From: Candidatus Sysuiplasma jiujiangense
GTDB taxonomy: Archaea > Thermoplasmatota > Thermoplasmata > Sysuiplasmatales > Sysuiplasmataceae
DNA: 64,000 nt
Direction: 5' to 3'
Assembly (NCBI GenBank): GCA_019721075.1
Contig: JAHEAD010000001.1
Location: 1-64,000, forward strand
Both the position numbers and the translations under genes were made by a program. The notes below the pieces were generated by a model. That model searched no databases, had not been told where the DNA came from, and worked only from the letters and a program-made list of their open reading frames with translations. Below are positions 43,421 to 52,041 of this stretch, one piece after another (the first letter of the stretch is position 1; every line of letters starts with the position of its first letter).

Positions 43421-45901
43421 GTGAAAGGGAGTGAACCATCATTGGCAGGCGCTCGTGAAAAAATAATCAGTTACTTTAAATTCTGGTATCCGCCCGTAAT
43501 TGCCGCTGCTGTGCCGATAGGCATTACCATAATTATGGCTGTACTGGGACTTTCCCTCGGTTCCAGTTCGATGGACATGGGTATTGACCTTGGTTCTGTC
43601 GTGTATCTGATCATAATGACGTCCGCAATATGCACGGCTTATCTGCTCAGGTACAAAGAGCTTGAACTCAGGTATGACTTAATCTCGGCAGCGGCATTTT
43701 TTCAGTTTCTTCTCATCTGTATTGTCATATCTGTTTATTTCCCCATGACAACATTGGACATCGCTTTGCCGATGACCGGCCTGGCAACCATCATTGTTCT
43801 GGCAGCCGGCATCCCGTGGAGTACCACGAGGGAAAAGTGGCCGCCGAGTCTAATGTCTTTATGGATGTTGGTGCCCACTGTAATGACGTTTGCTTTTCTT
43901 TATTCTCTTAAGAACGTGTCCGTGGACGTTTTCGAGTTTCTGTCCAACAATCTGAATGATACACTTGTCAATGTGCTAGTTATCACAATAGCGCTCATTC
44001 TCATCCTCAATCTCCGGCATCGCGCGTTCAAACCGTTTCGTTACAGTTTCCATGGCATCATCGCATTTTCGTTTCTGCTCATTGCTTCTACCGTGATTCA
44101 CTTCCTGTCGACCAGAAAACTCGATCTCGCATGGTGGATTTCCAGCCTACTTGTCTGGCAATCGCTGCTGTTCGTGTTGTGGGGTAATTTCAGGGATTAC
44201 ACGTGGTTTACAGAAGACGAAAAACACACTTATCAGCTGATGAATCAGGCGCAGAACAGTTTGAGGAGAGAGACGCCTGCGAGACTCTCGACAGGCATTG
44301 TCAATACCATTTCCTCTGAACTCAAGGGCGCAGGAAGTTTCAGCTACACATCAACGGATGGAAATGACTGGGAGCTTGAAGATGAGGTTGTGCCGTCCGG
44401 CACAGAGGCCGGATCCATGCCTCCGAGACTCAATTTCAGAACAAGGGAACTGATGCTGGATGAGCCAGACGTTTTCATCAGTTCTTCTGACATCACGGAG
44501 ACAGGCAGAAGATTGAAGGAAGTATCGGTAGTTCCGTGTGGCGGGGCCGTCTTCAGAGCGCCAAACGGCAGATTCCATTTTTTAGGTATCAGAGAAGCAG
44601 GACGGCAGTGGTGGGAAAGATATGAAATCATAATGCTCAAATCGATTGTCCTTGCACTGGGACTCGCAGCCTATCAGCGTGAAACGTCGGCAAAGCGCGC
44701 AAAAATGATAATGCAGCTCCTGTCAATCACACACGCGGTGGAGAGGATATTCTCGGCATCCGATCCGGAGGAACTCCGCTCGAACGTAATCAGGCTTATT
44801 TCGGATGATCTGGGATTCGATAATGTCTCGCTTTGGAGCGCCGAAGAAAATGACATCCTTGTGCCACGCAATTTCGTTTGGAGAGGACGGAAAGAGAGAG
44901 AACTGAATTCAAACGATATTCTGCGATTCGGCGTTGGTATTATAGGGACCGTTGCCGGCACCGGCAAACCGCTGCTCGCGAATGATGTAACTGCTGAACC
45001 GGTGTATGTGAATCCGATCGGTTCCGACACCCGGAGCGAATATGCAGTGCCTGTAATGCAGGATGACAGGGTTATTGCCGTCCTCGATGTCCAATCAAAT
45101 CAGAAAAATTCGTTTGACTCAATGGATACCGAAGTGATAGACACAATTGCAATGTTGATTGCAGCGGGATTTGACTTTTACCGCCTTAGATCTGACCTGA
45201 ACGAGGGCAAAAAGCTTGCCGAGGTGCGTGCCGGACTTGTTTCGCATGACCTGCGGAATATGTTTCAAGCCATGCGCGTTTTTCTTCAATTGCTTCGCTC
45301 GGATCTGTCAGCCAACAGGAGTGTTCCGGCCAAAGATCTGGATTACATCGCGAATATCGACAGTTCGATAGACGCTTCCCTTGAATTTCTTGGAAATGTG
45401 CTGAAGATCTTCAAGACAGAGAGCGGAACGCTGGAACTGACATCCTTCGACCTTCGGGAGGTTCTGGAGAAATCTGCTTCAATAGTAAAGCTCAACTTTC
45501 CCTCCAGAGACATACGATTCATGTTCAGCATTGATACCAGCCCGACGATTCTGGTCGGAAACAGTCTGATCGGTGAAGTGTTTTCAAACCTGTTCTCCAA
45601 CTCCGCAAAATATTGCGACAAGGCACAGGTAATTGTGGAAGTCACAGCGCAAAAATGCAGTCGCAAAGGAAGAGAAACAGTAAGCGTCAGGGTCACAGAC
45701 AATGGCAGAGGCATACCACGCAATCGTTTTGCATCAGTATTTAACAGATTTCATACTGCCACAGGGGGAGCGGGTCTTGGTCTCTCGCTGGTAAAGAAAA
45801 TCATGGACAGCATCAGTGCGGAAATAGAACTGGTGGAGAATGTCCCTGGCGATATCAACGGCGGAACTTCGTTCATACTGTATTTCATGCCATTCACGTG
45901 A
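43421..45901 (+). CDS. Membrane histidine kinase with GAF domain
   Basis: An 826-residue protein. About eight hydrophobic helices fill residues 15-265. A cytoplasmic linker follows, then a GAF domain (about 435-590: AVERIFSASDPEELRSNVIR, with FGVGIIGTVAGTGKPLLAND). The kinase has phospho-acceptor H609 in LVSHDLRNMFQAMR, N-box FSNLFSNSAKYCDKAQ, G1 VTDNGRGIP, F-box FNRFHT and G2 GAGLGLSLVKK. It senses an unknown signal through the membrane or GAF part and phosphorylates a response regulator; none is adjacent. The start is a GTG at 43421. It stands alone, downstream of the tRNA-Thr locus and convergent with the ZPR1 gene. Confidence 0.9.
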   Translation: MKGSEPSLAGAREKIISYFKFWYPPVIAAAVPIGITIIMAVLGLSLGSSSMDMGIDLGSVVYLIIMTSAICTAYLLRYKELELRYDLISAAAFFQFLLICIVISVYFPMTTLDIALPMTGLATIIVLAAGIPWSTTREKWPPSLMSLWMLVPTVMTFAFLYSLKNVSVDVFEFLSNNLNDTLVNVLVITIALILILNLRHRAFKPFRYSFHGIIAFSFLLIASTVIHFLSTRKLDLAWWISSLLVWQSLLFVLWGNFRDYTWFTEDEKHTYQLMNQAQNSLRRETPARLSTGIVNTISSELKGAGSFSYTSTDGNDWELEDEVVPSGTEAGSMPPRLNFRTRELMLDEPDVFISSSDITETGRRLKEVSVVPCGGAVFRAPNGRFHFLGIREAGRQWWERYEIIMLKSIVLALGLAAYQRETSAKRAKMIMQLLSITHAVERIFSASDPEELRSNVIRLISDDLGFDNVSLWSAEENDILVPRNFVWRGRKERELNSNDILRFGVGIIGTVAGTGKPLLANDVTAEPVYVNPIGSDTRSEYAVPVMQDDRVIAVLDVQSNQKNSFDSMDTEVIDTIAMLIAAGFDFYRLRSDLNEGKKLAEVRAGLVSHDLRNMFQAMRVFLQLLRSDLSANRSVPAKDLDYIANIDSSIDASLEFLGNVLKIFKTESGTLELTSFDLREVLEKSASIVKLNFPSRDIRFMFSIDTSPTILVGNSLIGEVFSNLFSNSAKYCDKAQVIVEVTAQKCSRKGRETVSVRVTDNGRGIPRNRFASVFNRFHTATGGAGLGLSLVKKIMDSISAEIELVENVPGDINGGTSFILYFMPFT

Positions 45902-46002
45902 AACAGGCAGGGATGTTGCACAGTGACAGAGGAGCAGTCCGCATACAGCGCCTGCCAGACAGTACTGAAAGAGGAGCTGGGAGTTGAAAATTGCCCATTA
46001 GT

Positions 46003-46686
46003 TTATCGTTTTTCCGGGCTGGTGTTCATAAAATCGTCAGGACCGCCGGAACTGATGTCAAAGGTTGTTTCACCGGTCTGCAGGAAGCGGGCTTGATTCT
46101 CATCCAGCTCTGTTACAGAGACGCCGTCGCCTATTATGGCGCTGTTGCCGTAGGGGTCCTCCACAACAAGATGGAACGGCTCATTACCGTCCTTCATCCG
46201 CGCCATCCTCTCAAGAAGTGATTCGCATTTCTCGAATATATCAAGTTCAGCGTCCCTTTTCACAATCGTGACGACCTCCAAAACGCGGTCAAGCACTCCC
46301 TCAACATTTGATACAAAACTTTCCGAGGCCGTTCCAGGTTCAACACACACACCGATTTCAGGAATACGGATCGTGCCTGAATTTGAACGCACGACCCTGG
46401 AGTTCAGCGCCCCGATGGAATCCACGAGCAGTTCGAATCTTCTGGGTCCCCTGTTTTCTAGTATAATTATATCTGAGTGCTTGAAACCACAGGAAGTGCA
46501 TACGAACGTGGTCTGCATCGCCTTTCCGATAAACGGCAGTGAAAGTGAAATTAGAGTGTTAACCACTTTCTTTTCCGTGCACGCAATGCACGGCAGATCG
46601 ACAAAGACTTTTACAGGTTCACCGTCGACGATGTCCTGGCTTTCACCGTTGGAGGCCGGCGACGCTGTTTCTTTATCCTTATCCAT
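46003..46686 (-). CDS. ZPR1 zinc-finger domain protein
   Basis: About 227 residues. The zinc finger reads [16 protein letters not shown] and then [14 protein letters not shown] (C-x2-C ... C-x2-C), followed by the ZPR1 core [20 protein letters not shown] and GVLDRVLEV. Archaeal members have a single ZPR1 module; eukaryotic ZPR1 has two and binds or folds elongation factor 1A. I place the start at ATG 46686 rather than the TTG at 46707, because a TATA-like TTTAAG sits about 40 bp upstream, so the TTG would fall at or before the transcript start. It converges with the histidine kinase gene. Confidence 0.9.
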   Translation of the reverse strand: MDKDKETASPASNGESQDIVDGEPVKVFVDLPCIACTEKKVVNTLISLSLPFIGKAMQTTFVCTSCGFKHSDIIILENRGPRRFELLVDSIGALNSRVVRSNSGTIRIPEIGVCVEPGTASESFVSNVEGVLDRVLEVVTIVKRDAELDIFEKCESLLERMARMKDGNEPFHLVVEDPYGNSAIIGDGVSVTELDENQARFLQTGETTFDISSGGPDDFMNTSPEKR

Positions 46687-46759
46687 ACACAGTCCGTATG
46701 AATTCAAATCTGAAACAACTACTTAAACCTGAGAGTGGCTGGCACGAAAAATTATGCCC

Positions 46760-47845
46760 TCAGCACTCGATGAGCTGCCTGTCTGCATCTGTGAGTATCC
46801 TCGGAGAGGATGAAGTCACAACCACGTCGTCTTCTATACGCACACCGCCGAAACCCTGCAGATATGCACCGGGCTCAACCGTCACGACCATTCCACTTTC
46901 GAGTTTTCCCTTTGACGAAGGGGAAAGCGACGGCAGCCCGTCATGCACCTGAAGGCCTAGGCCATGCCCCAGACTGTGAATGAAAGTTCCCTTGAATTCA
47001 CTGCTGTCGATGACATTTCGGGCCGCCGCATCGACGTCCTTCCCCGTTGCGCCAGGGCTTATCTCCGACATGGCGGCAGACTGGGCCCTGAGGACCGTTT
47101 CATAGAGATTCTTCTGCCTGCTGCTTGCCTTTCCGAAGACAAAAGTTCTGGTGATATCCGAGCAATACCTTTTGTATGTTCCGCCAAAGTCTGCAAGAAC
47201 AAGATTGCCTCTTTTCAGCTTCAAATCACCAGGAGAGTAGTGTGGTATGGCGCTTGTCCTGCCGAACGAAACGATGGGAGCGAAGGAAGGGGATTCGCTT
47301 CCCTGCTCATAAAGAGCCTTCGATATCAGGGAGGAAAGCTTCCTTTCGGTCATGCCTTCCTTCAGAAAACCGGGTATCATGTCGGCAACCCTGGATGCAA
47401 TCCTGCATGATCTGGCTATGTCCGATATTTCCCCTTCATCCTTTACTGCCCTACAGTCTGCCAACTGGCCGGAACAGTCCACTATTTTGCCCTTGAAAGC
47501 CTTCCTTATGCTCCTGAATGATTCATGCGTTACTGCCGGAAAATTCATTCCTATTGTGCTGAATCCGTGTAGACTCTTCCTCAGAAGATTACCCATGTCG
47601 TTCTTCGTCCTGATGACATCGAATTGAACGTCAAGGCCGTCAAGTGCAGGAGCCTCAAGCGGAGAAGTGATGACATGAATACCGCGCTTTGTTATTATCG
47701 CAACAGATCCTTCAAAAATCCCCGAGTTCGGCCTCACAAAATACCTGAAATTATGATCTACATGGTTGTCGCTTCCGTTGGCAATGACAACTGCATCTGT
47801 CGAGCCGTTCAGTATTTTAAAAAGTCTTTCGTATCTCTGCTGCAT
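46760..47845 (-). CDS. M24-family Xaa-Pro dipeptidase/aminopeptidase
   Basis: A 361-residue protein. The N-terminal creatinase-like domain covers about residues 1-125, and the pita-bread domain follows with the five metal ligands: D in [13 protein letters not shown] in [11 protein letters not shown] in [14 protein letters not shown] in [10 protein letters not shown] and E in [10 protein letters not shown]. It removes N-terminal residues before proline or splits X-Pro dipeptides in the cytoplasm. The length matches archaeal PepQ-like proteins. It is divergent from the archease gene. Confidence 0.93.
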   Translation of the reverse strand: MQQRYERLFKILNGSTDAVVIANGSDNHVDHNFRYFVRPNSGIFEGSVAIITKRGIHVITSPLEAPALDGLDVQFDVIRTKNDMGNLLRKSLHGFSTIGMNFPAVTHESFRSIRKAFKGKIVDCSGQLADCRAVKDEGEISDIARSCRIASRVADMIPGFLKEGMTERKLSSLISKALYEQGSESPSFAPIVSFGRTSAIPHYSPGDLKLKRGNLVLADFGGTYKRYCSDITRTFVFGKASSRQKNLYETVLRAQSAAMSEISPGATGKDVDAAARNVIDSSEFKGTFIHSLGHGLGLQVHDGLPSLSPSSKGKLESGMVVTVEPGAYLQGFGGVRIEDDVVVTSSSPRILTDADRQLIEC

Positions 47846-47899
47846 ATACTGTTGAATATGCTAATGGTAATAAATTGTTGCAAAGAAACCATAGGATAG

Positions 47900-47913
47900 C
47901 TTAATCTTTAAAG
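47900..47913 (+). promoter_or_regulatory. TATA region of archease gene
   Basis: CTTAATCTTTAAAG lies with its centre about 25 bp before the GTG at 47931. This places the transcript start at or near that GTG and argues against the earlier GTG at 47913, which would sit inside the promoter. Confidence 0.5.
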
Positions 47914-47930
47914 TGCGGATAACCGGCAAT

Positions 47931-48335
47931 GTGAAATACAAGCTTCTGGACCACACGGCTGATATAAGAATTCAGGCATTCGGTACAGACCTTAACGAAA
48001 TATTCGAAAACTCGGCATATGCACTGTTTGACCAGATTGTTGATCTGAGTACCGTGGTGCCAAAGGGTGAGGAAAAGATCGAGATCGAGGCACGTTCGGC
48101 CGACAGCCTGCTTGTTGATTACCTGAATGAGCTCATCTTCATTGAGAGTGCGATGGGAATCCTCTTCTCATCGTTTTCGGTAAACGTCAGTGGGACACGC
48201 CTCAGATCCTCGGTCAGGGGAGAAAAGATTGACAGGAAACGACACCTGCTTAAGGATGACGTCAAAGCTGTCACATACCACATGCTTGAATTAAATATTG
48301 AAAAAGGTTATGCAAAATTCATAATTGATGTTTGA
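47931..48335 (+). CDS. Archease, RtcB ligase activator
   Basis: About 134 residues from the GTG at 47931. It opens VKYKLLDHTADIRIQAFG, which is the archease N-terminus, and continues with SADSLLVDYLNELIF, RHLLKDDVKAVTYHMLEL and GYAKFIIDV. Archease speeds up RtcB in tRNA splicing, so it would help join the halves of the intron-bearing tRNA-Cys and tRNA-Thr in this window. The metal-binding aspartates of the DHTAD motif are intact. The next gene starts 9 bp after it, so the two are co-transcribed. Confidence 0.95.
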   Translation: MKYKLLDHTADIRIQAFGTDLNEIFENSAYALFDQIVDLSTVVPKGEEKIEIEARSADSLLVDYLNELIFIESAMGILFSSFSVNVSGTRLRSSVRGEKIDRKRHLLKDDVKAVTYHMLELNIEKGYAKFIIDV

Positions 48336-48344
48336 GGTGCACAA

Positions 48345-49313
48345 TTGTCGTCAAAAGCAACAGCCGTAGCACACCCGATGCAGGGTCTGATAAAATACCA
48401 CGGTCTGAGGGATGAAAGGCTGCGCCTTCCCTATCATGATTCGATTTCAGTTGCAACGGCTCCGCTTACGACAACAACGACTGTCGAATTCGGTGATTTT
48501 GCTGCAAACGATGTCAGCATCGACGGCAGGAAGGTTTCCGGCAGGCCTCTTGAAAGGGTCGAAAACGTCATGGAAAGGGTCATGTCGATTGCGTCCGTCA
48601 GTGGAAAATACAGAATAGTCTCCAGGAGCGATTTTACCTCGGGTATCGGGCTCGGAGCCTCGGCATCGGGTTTTGCAGCGCTTGCGACTGCTGCATGTGA
48701 AGCTGCAGGCCTTAAAATCGGCGTTCAGGAGCTTTCTGCAATAGCAAGACTGGGAGCCGGTTCAGCAACACGATCCGTGGTGGGCGGCTTTGCCAGATGG
48801 CAGGCCGGAGCGGGAGACCATGACAGCGTCGCCTATTCCATTGCCGGACCCGAAGAACTGCAGATGGGCATCATTGTCGGCATCGTCAAAACGGTAAAGC
48901 AAACGGAGGATGCTCACAGAGAGGTTCTCACATCACCGCTTTTCCAGGGAAGACTGTCCTATCTCCATACGGCACTTGCTGACATGACCCTGGCCATAAA
49001 GTCCGGGGATGTGCCGAAGATCGGCGAACTGGCAGAGAAGGACACCCTGATGCTGCATGCCATAACGATGACAGGGAACAGCGGCATGATTCTGTGGAAG
49101 CCCGATACACTCCTGATTATTGAGGCAGTTCGGCAGATGAGGAAAGAAGGTTTGCATTCCTATTTCTCCATAGATACGGGTGCAACAGTTTACATAAACT
49201 GCCCGGATGATGAAATAAGGGAAGTTGAAAACAGAATAGGCTCACTCGGAATCGAAACGCTGAGATGCAGTGTTGGCGGCGCGAGCCGCATTGTGAAGAA
49301 ACATTTATTCTGA
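48345..49313 (+). CDS. Phosphomevalonate/bisphosphomevalonate decarboxylase (GHMP)
   Basis: A 322-residue GHMP-superfamily protein related to diphosphomevalonate decarboxylase. The N-terminus (AHPMQGLIKYHGLRDERL, then LPYHDSISVATAP) closely resembles the archaeal phosphomevalonate decarboxylase group, and SGIGLGASASGFAALATAA is the phosphate-binding loop. The later SVVGGFARWQAG segment is also in the family. In archaea this group decarboxylates phosphomevalonate, or mevalonate 3,5-bisphosphate in Thermoplasma, to isopentenyl phosphate for isoprenoid lipids. Which substrate is used cannot be read by eye. It starts at a TTG with GAGGTG 5 bp upstream and overlaps the convergent gene by 9 bp. Confidence 0.85.
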   Translation: MSSKATAVAHPMQGLIKYHGLRDERLRLPYHDSISVATAPLTTTTTVEFGDFAANDVSIDGRKVSGRPLERVENVMERVMSIASVSGKYRIVSRSDFTSGIGLGASASGFAALATAACEAAGLKIGVQELSAIARLGAGSATRSVVGGFARWQAGAGDHDSVAYSIAGPEELQMGIIVGIVKTVKQTEDAHREVLTSPLFQGRLSYLHTALADMTLAIKSGDVPKIGELAEKDTLMLHAITMTGNSGMILWKPDTLLIIEAVRQMRKEGLHSYFSIDTGATVYINCPDDEIREVENRIGSLGIETLRCSVGGASRIVKKHLF

Positions 49314-50057
49314 ATTTTCATTCTTCTCTGCAGATCGTTGAGCGAGTATCGCCTCTTCCATAGTCCGCTTCCCGGTAGCCACAGACTGTGCCAGCCTTCT
49401 GGAAATCGTTGTATCACCACCGCTTTTCAATCTGCTCCTCCTCTGTATATCCTTTAGCTCTCCGTCAGATGGTCTGACGACAGGCTTCTCCTTCATCCTC
49501 ACACCCGGCGTGACGCAGATGATGGCTGCCGCCTCGCTGTCTGATCTTGCGATCCTGCTGGTTTTCCTCTCATCCACTATTTCGACGTAACTGCTTGAAG
49601 ACCAGACAGAACGTACGATTCTATCCCTGTTTGTTGGATCGCCGTGTCCGACTCTTACGATTACGTTCTCCTTTCCGATTATTGAAGATAACACCTGCGT
49701 GAATTTTGAAACAGCCTCGGGAGAGGATGCACTCGTCACCATAATCCGCCTTCCGGCCGAGTATATAGCTATTCCAGGTCTTTCACCAGGATCTACACCG
49801 ACATATGCAACCGATTTCCAGTCTACAAGACCGTTCTGAATGAGCCATGCCTTTCTTGCCGTCTCCTCCGCATTCCCGTAAATCGTGAACCTGCTTCCCT
49901 GAAGTATGACCCTCGGCTGTCCCTTTTTCACCACTATTGTATTCCCCTGGGGAACCTCCCTCTCGCTCAGCGGCTGGGAATAACGTACATTCAGCGAGCG
50001 AAAAATTTTTGAAACGTCATAGGAGAATTTGAAATCGTCTGAAACAATGTATATCAT
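49305..50057 (-). CDS. Conserved archaeal protein, RNase H-like fold suspected
   Basis: A 250-residue protein I cannot name. A short N-terminal domain (MIYIVSDDFKFSYDVSKIFR) is followed by a middle region with VAYVGVDPGERPGIAIYSAG, a strand-DPG-strand motif like RuvC/RNase H-fold nucleases, and then a further strand VIVRVGHGDPTNRDRIVRS and acidic residues in EIVDERK and SDSEAAAIICV. The last 60 residues are charged and basic. The arrangement suggests a Holliday-junction-resolvase-like or nucleic-acid-binding protein, but this is pattern inference. It lies between the mevalonate gene and gfcR, on the same strand as gfcR. Confidence 0.7.
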   Translation of the reverse strand: MIYIVSDDFKFSYDVSKIFRSLNVRYSQPLSEREVPQGNTIVVKKGQPRVILQGSRFTIYGNAEETARKAWLIQNGLVDWKSVAYVGVDPGERPGIAIYSAGRRIMVTSASSPEAVSKFTQVLSSIIGKENVIVRVGHGDPTNRDRIVRSVWSSSSYVEIVDERKTSRIARSDSEAAAIICVTPGVRMKEKPVVRPSDGELKDIQRRSRLKSGGDTTISRRLAQSVATGKRTMEEAILAQRSAEKNENSE

Positions 50058-50189
50058 CTGGCGGCCACCCCGCCGATCCGGAGAAAGAACAGAAAAGTAC
50101 AGCGGAATGAGCGAATTCTCAAATTCAGGATTTCAGGGCAGGGATGAACCACGCTCCTCTTTTTGATGAATGAATATCACACTATTTCA

Positions 50190-50834
50190 CTATTTATATG
50201 CATATGACCTGAGCGCCCCTCCGCCCAGGATTGTTCCTCCAATTGATCTTGCCCTGATCATGCCCCTCAGAGGGACACCGGCGATTTCGTTGAGGCTGCT
50301 CTTATTCACCATAACAGCCGCGGCTACGGGTTTGCCGCCTGCGTCTTTTATATCTCTTATTGAACATTCCATCGCATGGCCCGTTGACAGAACATCGTCA
50401 ACTATGACTAGATTCTTACCCTTTATTCCCGCATAGTTCGAACTGAACGCACCAACCGCAGAATTGCCCCTCTCCGAGGGCGGTCTGTATACAATCAGCT
50501 CCTTTCCCAGTATTTCAGCGACGGAGTATGCAAAGAGCACGCCGTTTATCGCAATTCCGACTATTCCATCGGCACTTGTATCGTGATTCCTCAATTCTTC
50601 GGTCGTTATATCTGCCAGAACCTCGGAAACAAGCCTTATCCGCCTGGGATTTATGCCGATGGATCGCCATCCTATCTTTACATCCGAAGGAGGCAGGGTA
50701 CCTTCCATCCCCTCTTCAAGAAGGTAACTGACGGTATCGGGGCTGAGATGCAGTTCGTCTCCGATTTCCACCGGCTTGAGCCCCTTCCTGTGCAGCTCAA
50801 TTGCTCTTGAGGCAAGTTCCTTTACGTCCACCAT
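50190..50834 (-). CDS. gfcR: GfcR, HTH-phosphoribosyltransferase-type regulator
   Basis: About 214 residues. The N-terminal HTH (residues 3-35) reads KELASRAIELHRKGLKPVEI, then LHLSPDTVSYLLE. It is followed by a type I phosphoribosyltransferase domain with PRPP motif LVIVDDVLSTGHAM and IAINGVLFAYSVAEILGKEL. In haloarchaea GfcR activates sugar-catabolism genes; its role here is unknown. I use the ATG at 50834, because a TTAAATATAG box lies about 30-40 bp upstream and the 18 extra residues of the longer frame are unlike the family. Confidence 0.88.
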   Translation of the reverse strand: MVDVKELASRAIELHRKGLKPVEIGDELHLSPDTVSYLLEEGMEGTLPPSDVKIGWRSIGINPRRIRLVSEVLADITTEELRNHDTSADGIVGIAINGVLFAYSVAEILGKELIVYRPPSERGNSAVGAFSSNYAGIKGKNLVIVDDVLSTGHAMECSIRDIKDAGGKPVAAAVMVNKSSLNEIAGVPLRGMIRARSIGGTILGGGALRSYAYK

Positions 50835-51154
50835 GGATAACGCCGACTGAATATTCCTGGTTACTATATTTAACTGTAGCGCGATCATTCAACCTCAGGC
50901 TGCCGCTGATTGGAAGCATAAACTGATTTGAGTGCGCTTCCGGATACTCCAGCCTTTCAGCCTGCCCCGAACCGTCGTGACAGTCATACCTGTTGTCCTT
51001 CGCGCCCGATCACAGACCGTTTCCGCCACCCGGCAAGATCCCGTTTACAAACTTCGACAAACACAGGGCATATCAGAGAACAGAACGGAAATCCGGATTA
51101 CCATGTTGATTCATCATGGTTTTAAATAATACGCCCCATTCATCACCAGATGAT

Positions 51155-51226
51155 GGCCGGGGTGGGGTAGCGGCATCCTGTGGGACTGTGGATCCCTAGA
51201 CCCGGGTTCAACTCCCGGTCCCGGCC
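51155..51226 (+). tRNA. tRNA-His (GTG)
   Basis: G-1 is encoded at 51155 opposite C73 (51226), the tRNA-His identity pair. The acceptor GCCGGGG (51156-51162) pairs with TCCCGGC with one G-U; anticodon loop CTGTGGA holds GTG, and T-stem CCGGG/CCCGG closes TTCAACT. No intron is present, unlike the other two tRNAs. The full CCA is not encoded. A TATA box (TTTTAAATAAT) lies at about 51119-51130, 25-35 bp upstream. Confidence 0.93.
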
Positions 51227-51255
51227 CATTCGGAAGCGGTGTGTTGCCGTGCTTC

Positions 51256-52041
51256 TCATTTTCTGGGTTTCGGTCTTCTGAAAAATATCAGAACGGAGAA
51301 CGCTGCTGCCACGATTATGCCGGATATCAGCACATCATCGATTTCAGTGAACGTATTTCCGGGCAGGTATATTGTAATGCTTGTCGTCCTTGCACCGTTT
51401 GAGAAAAGGAGCGTGTTGTTTGCATCAATGACCACAGTCAATGTATGCGAGCCAGGTGCATAAGAATAAGAGATCCAGTCGAATGTGACGTTCACGGTCT
51501 GGTGGGCACCGACTGAAACTGTCTGGGTCTGGATAAAGTGTCCGTCCACATACAGGGATACCGGCGCGTTGCGTATGCCTGAAGCGCCTTCGTTGTAAAT
51601 TGGTATTGTTATTACAACAGGATGGACGACATTGATGAGAAATGACTCCGTCTTGTTGACTGTGATCCCTGACGAAGTAAATGAAGCGTTAATAACGACA
51701 GTCATTATGCCGGAAGGCGACATTGAAGTGATGTTGACCTGAAATGATCCTGAAGGGCTCTTGCCCGTCGAGGGCTGTATGCTTGAGCCGGTGGTGTTCC
51801 TTGCCTGGATGCTCGCGGAATAGCTGTAATTGGAGCCTGCCGAAACTGCCGGCCCTCCGGTTATATTGAGGTAGTAAGAATTCGTGGAGCCGTTGGCAAC
51901 GATGTCCGGCCCTGAGAAATATACATCAAGCGGTGCATAGGATGCAGAGGCCACGGCCGATGGACTCCGGCCCATCGGGGCGATGAATGCCGACAGCACA
52001 ATAAGGACAATTAACGAGATGGAAAATATACGGCCGCTCAC
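51256..52041 (-). CDS. Membrane-anchored CARDB-type surface protein
   Basis: A 261-residue protein with an N-terminal signal or anchor helix (IFSISLIVLIVLSAFIAPMG), an extracellular beta-rich region and a C-terminal helix (DDVLISGIIVAAAFSVLIFF) ending in basic RRPKPRK. Residues about 145-225 resemble a CARDB adhesion-like repeat: IPIYNEGASGIRNAPVSLYV, then VGAHQTVNVTFDW and GSHTLTVVIDANN. Several N-x-S/T sites are present. It starts at a GTG overlapping the aglB stop (GTGA), so it is translated with the oligosaccharyltransferase and may be a partner or substrate of it. No catalytic motif is visible. Confidence 0.8.
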   Translation of the reverse strand: MSGRIFSISLIVLIVLSAFIAPMGRSPSAVASASYAPLDVYFSGPDIVANGSTNSYYLNITGGPAVSAGSNYSYSASIQARNTTGSSIQPSTGKSPSGSFQVNITSMSPSGIMTVVINASFTSSGITVNKTESFLINVVHPVVITIPIYNEGASGIRNAPVSLYVDGHFIQTQTVSVGAHQTVNVTFDWISYSYAPGSHTLTVVIDANNTLLFSNGARTTSITIYLPGNTFTEIDDVLISGIIVAAAFSVLIFFRRPKPRK

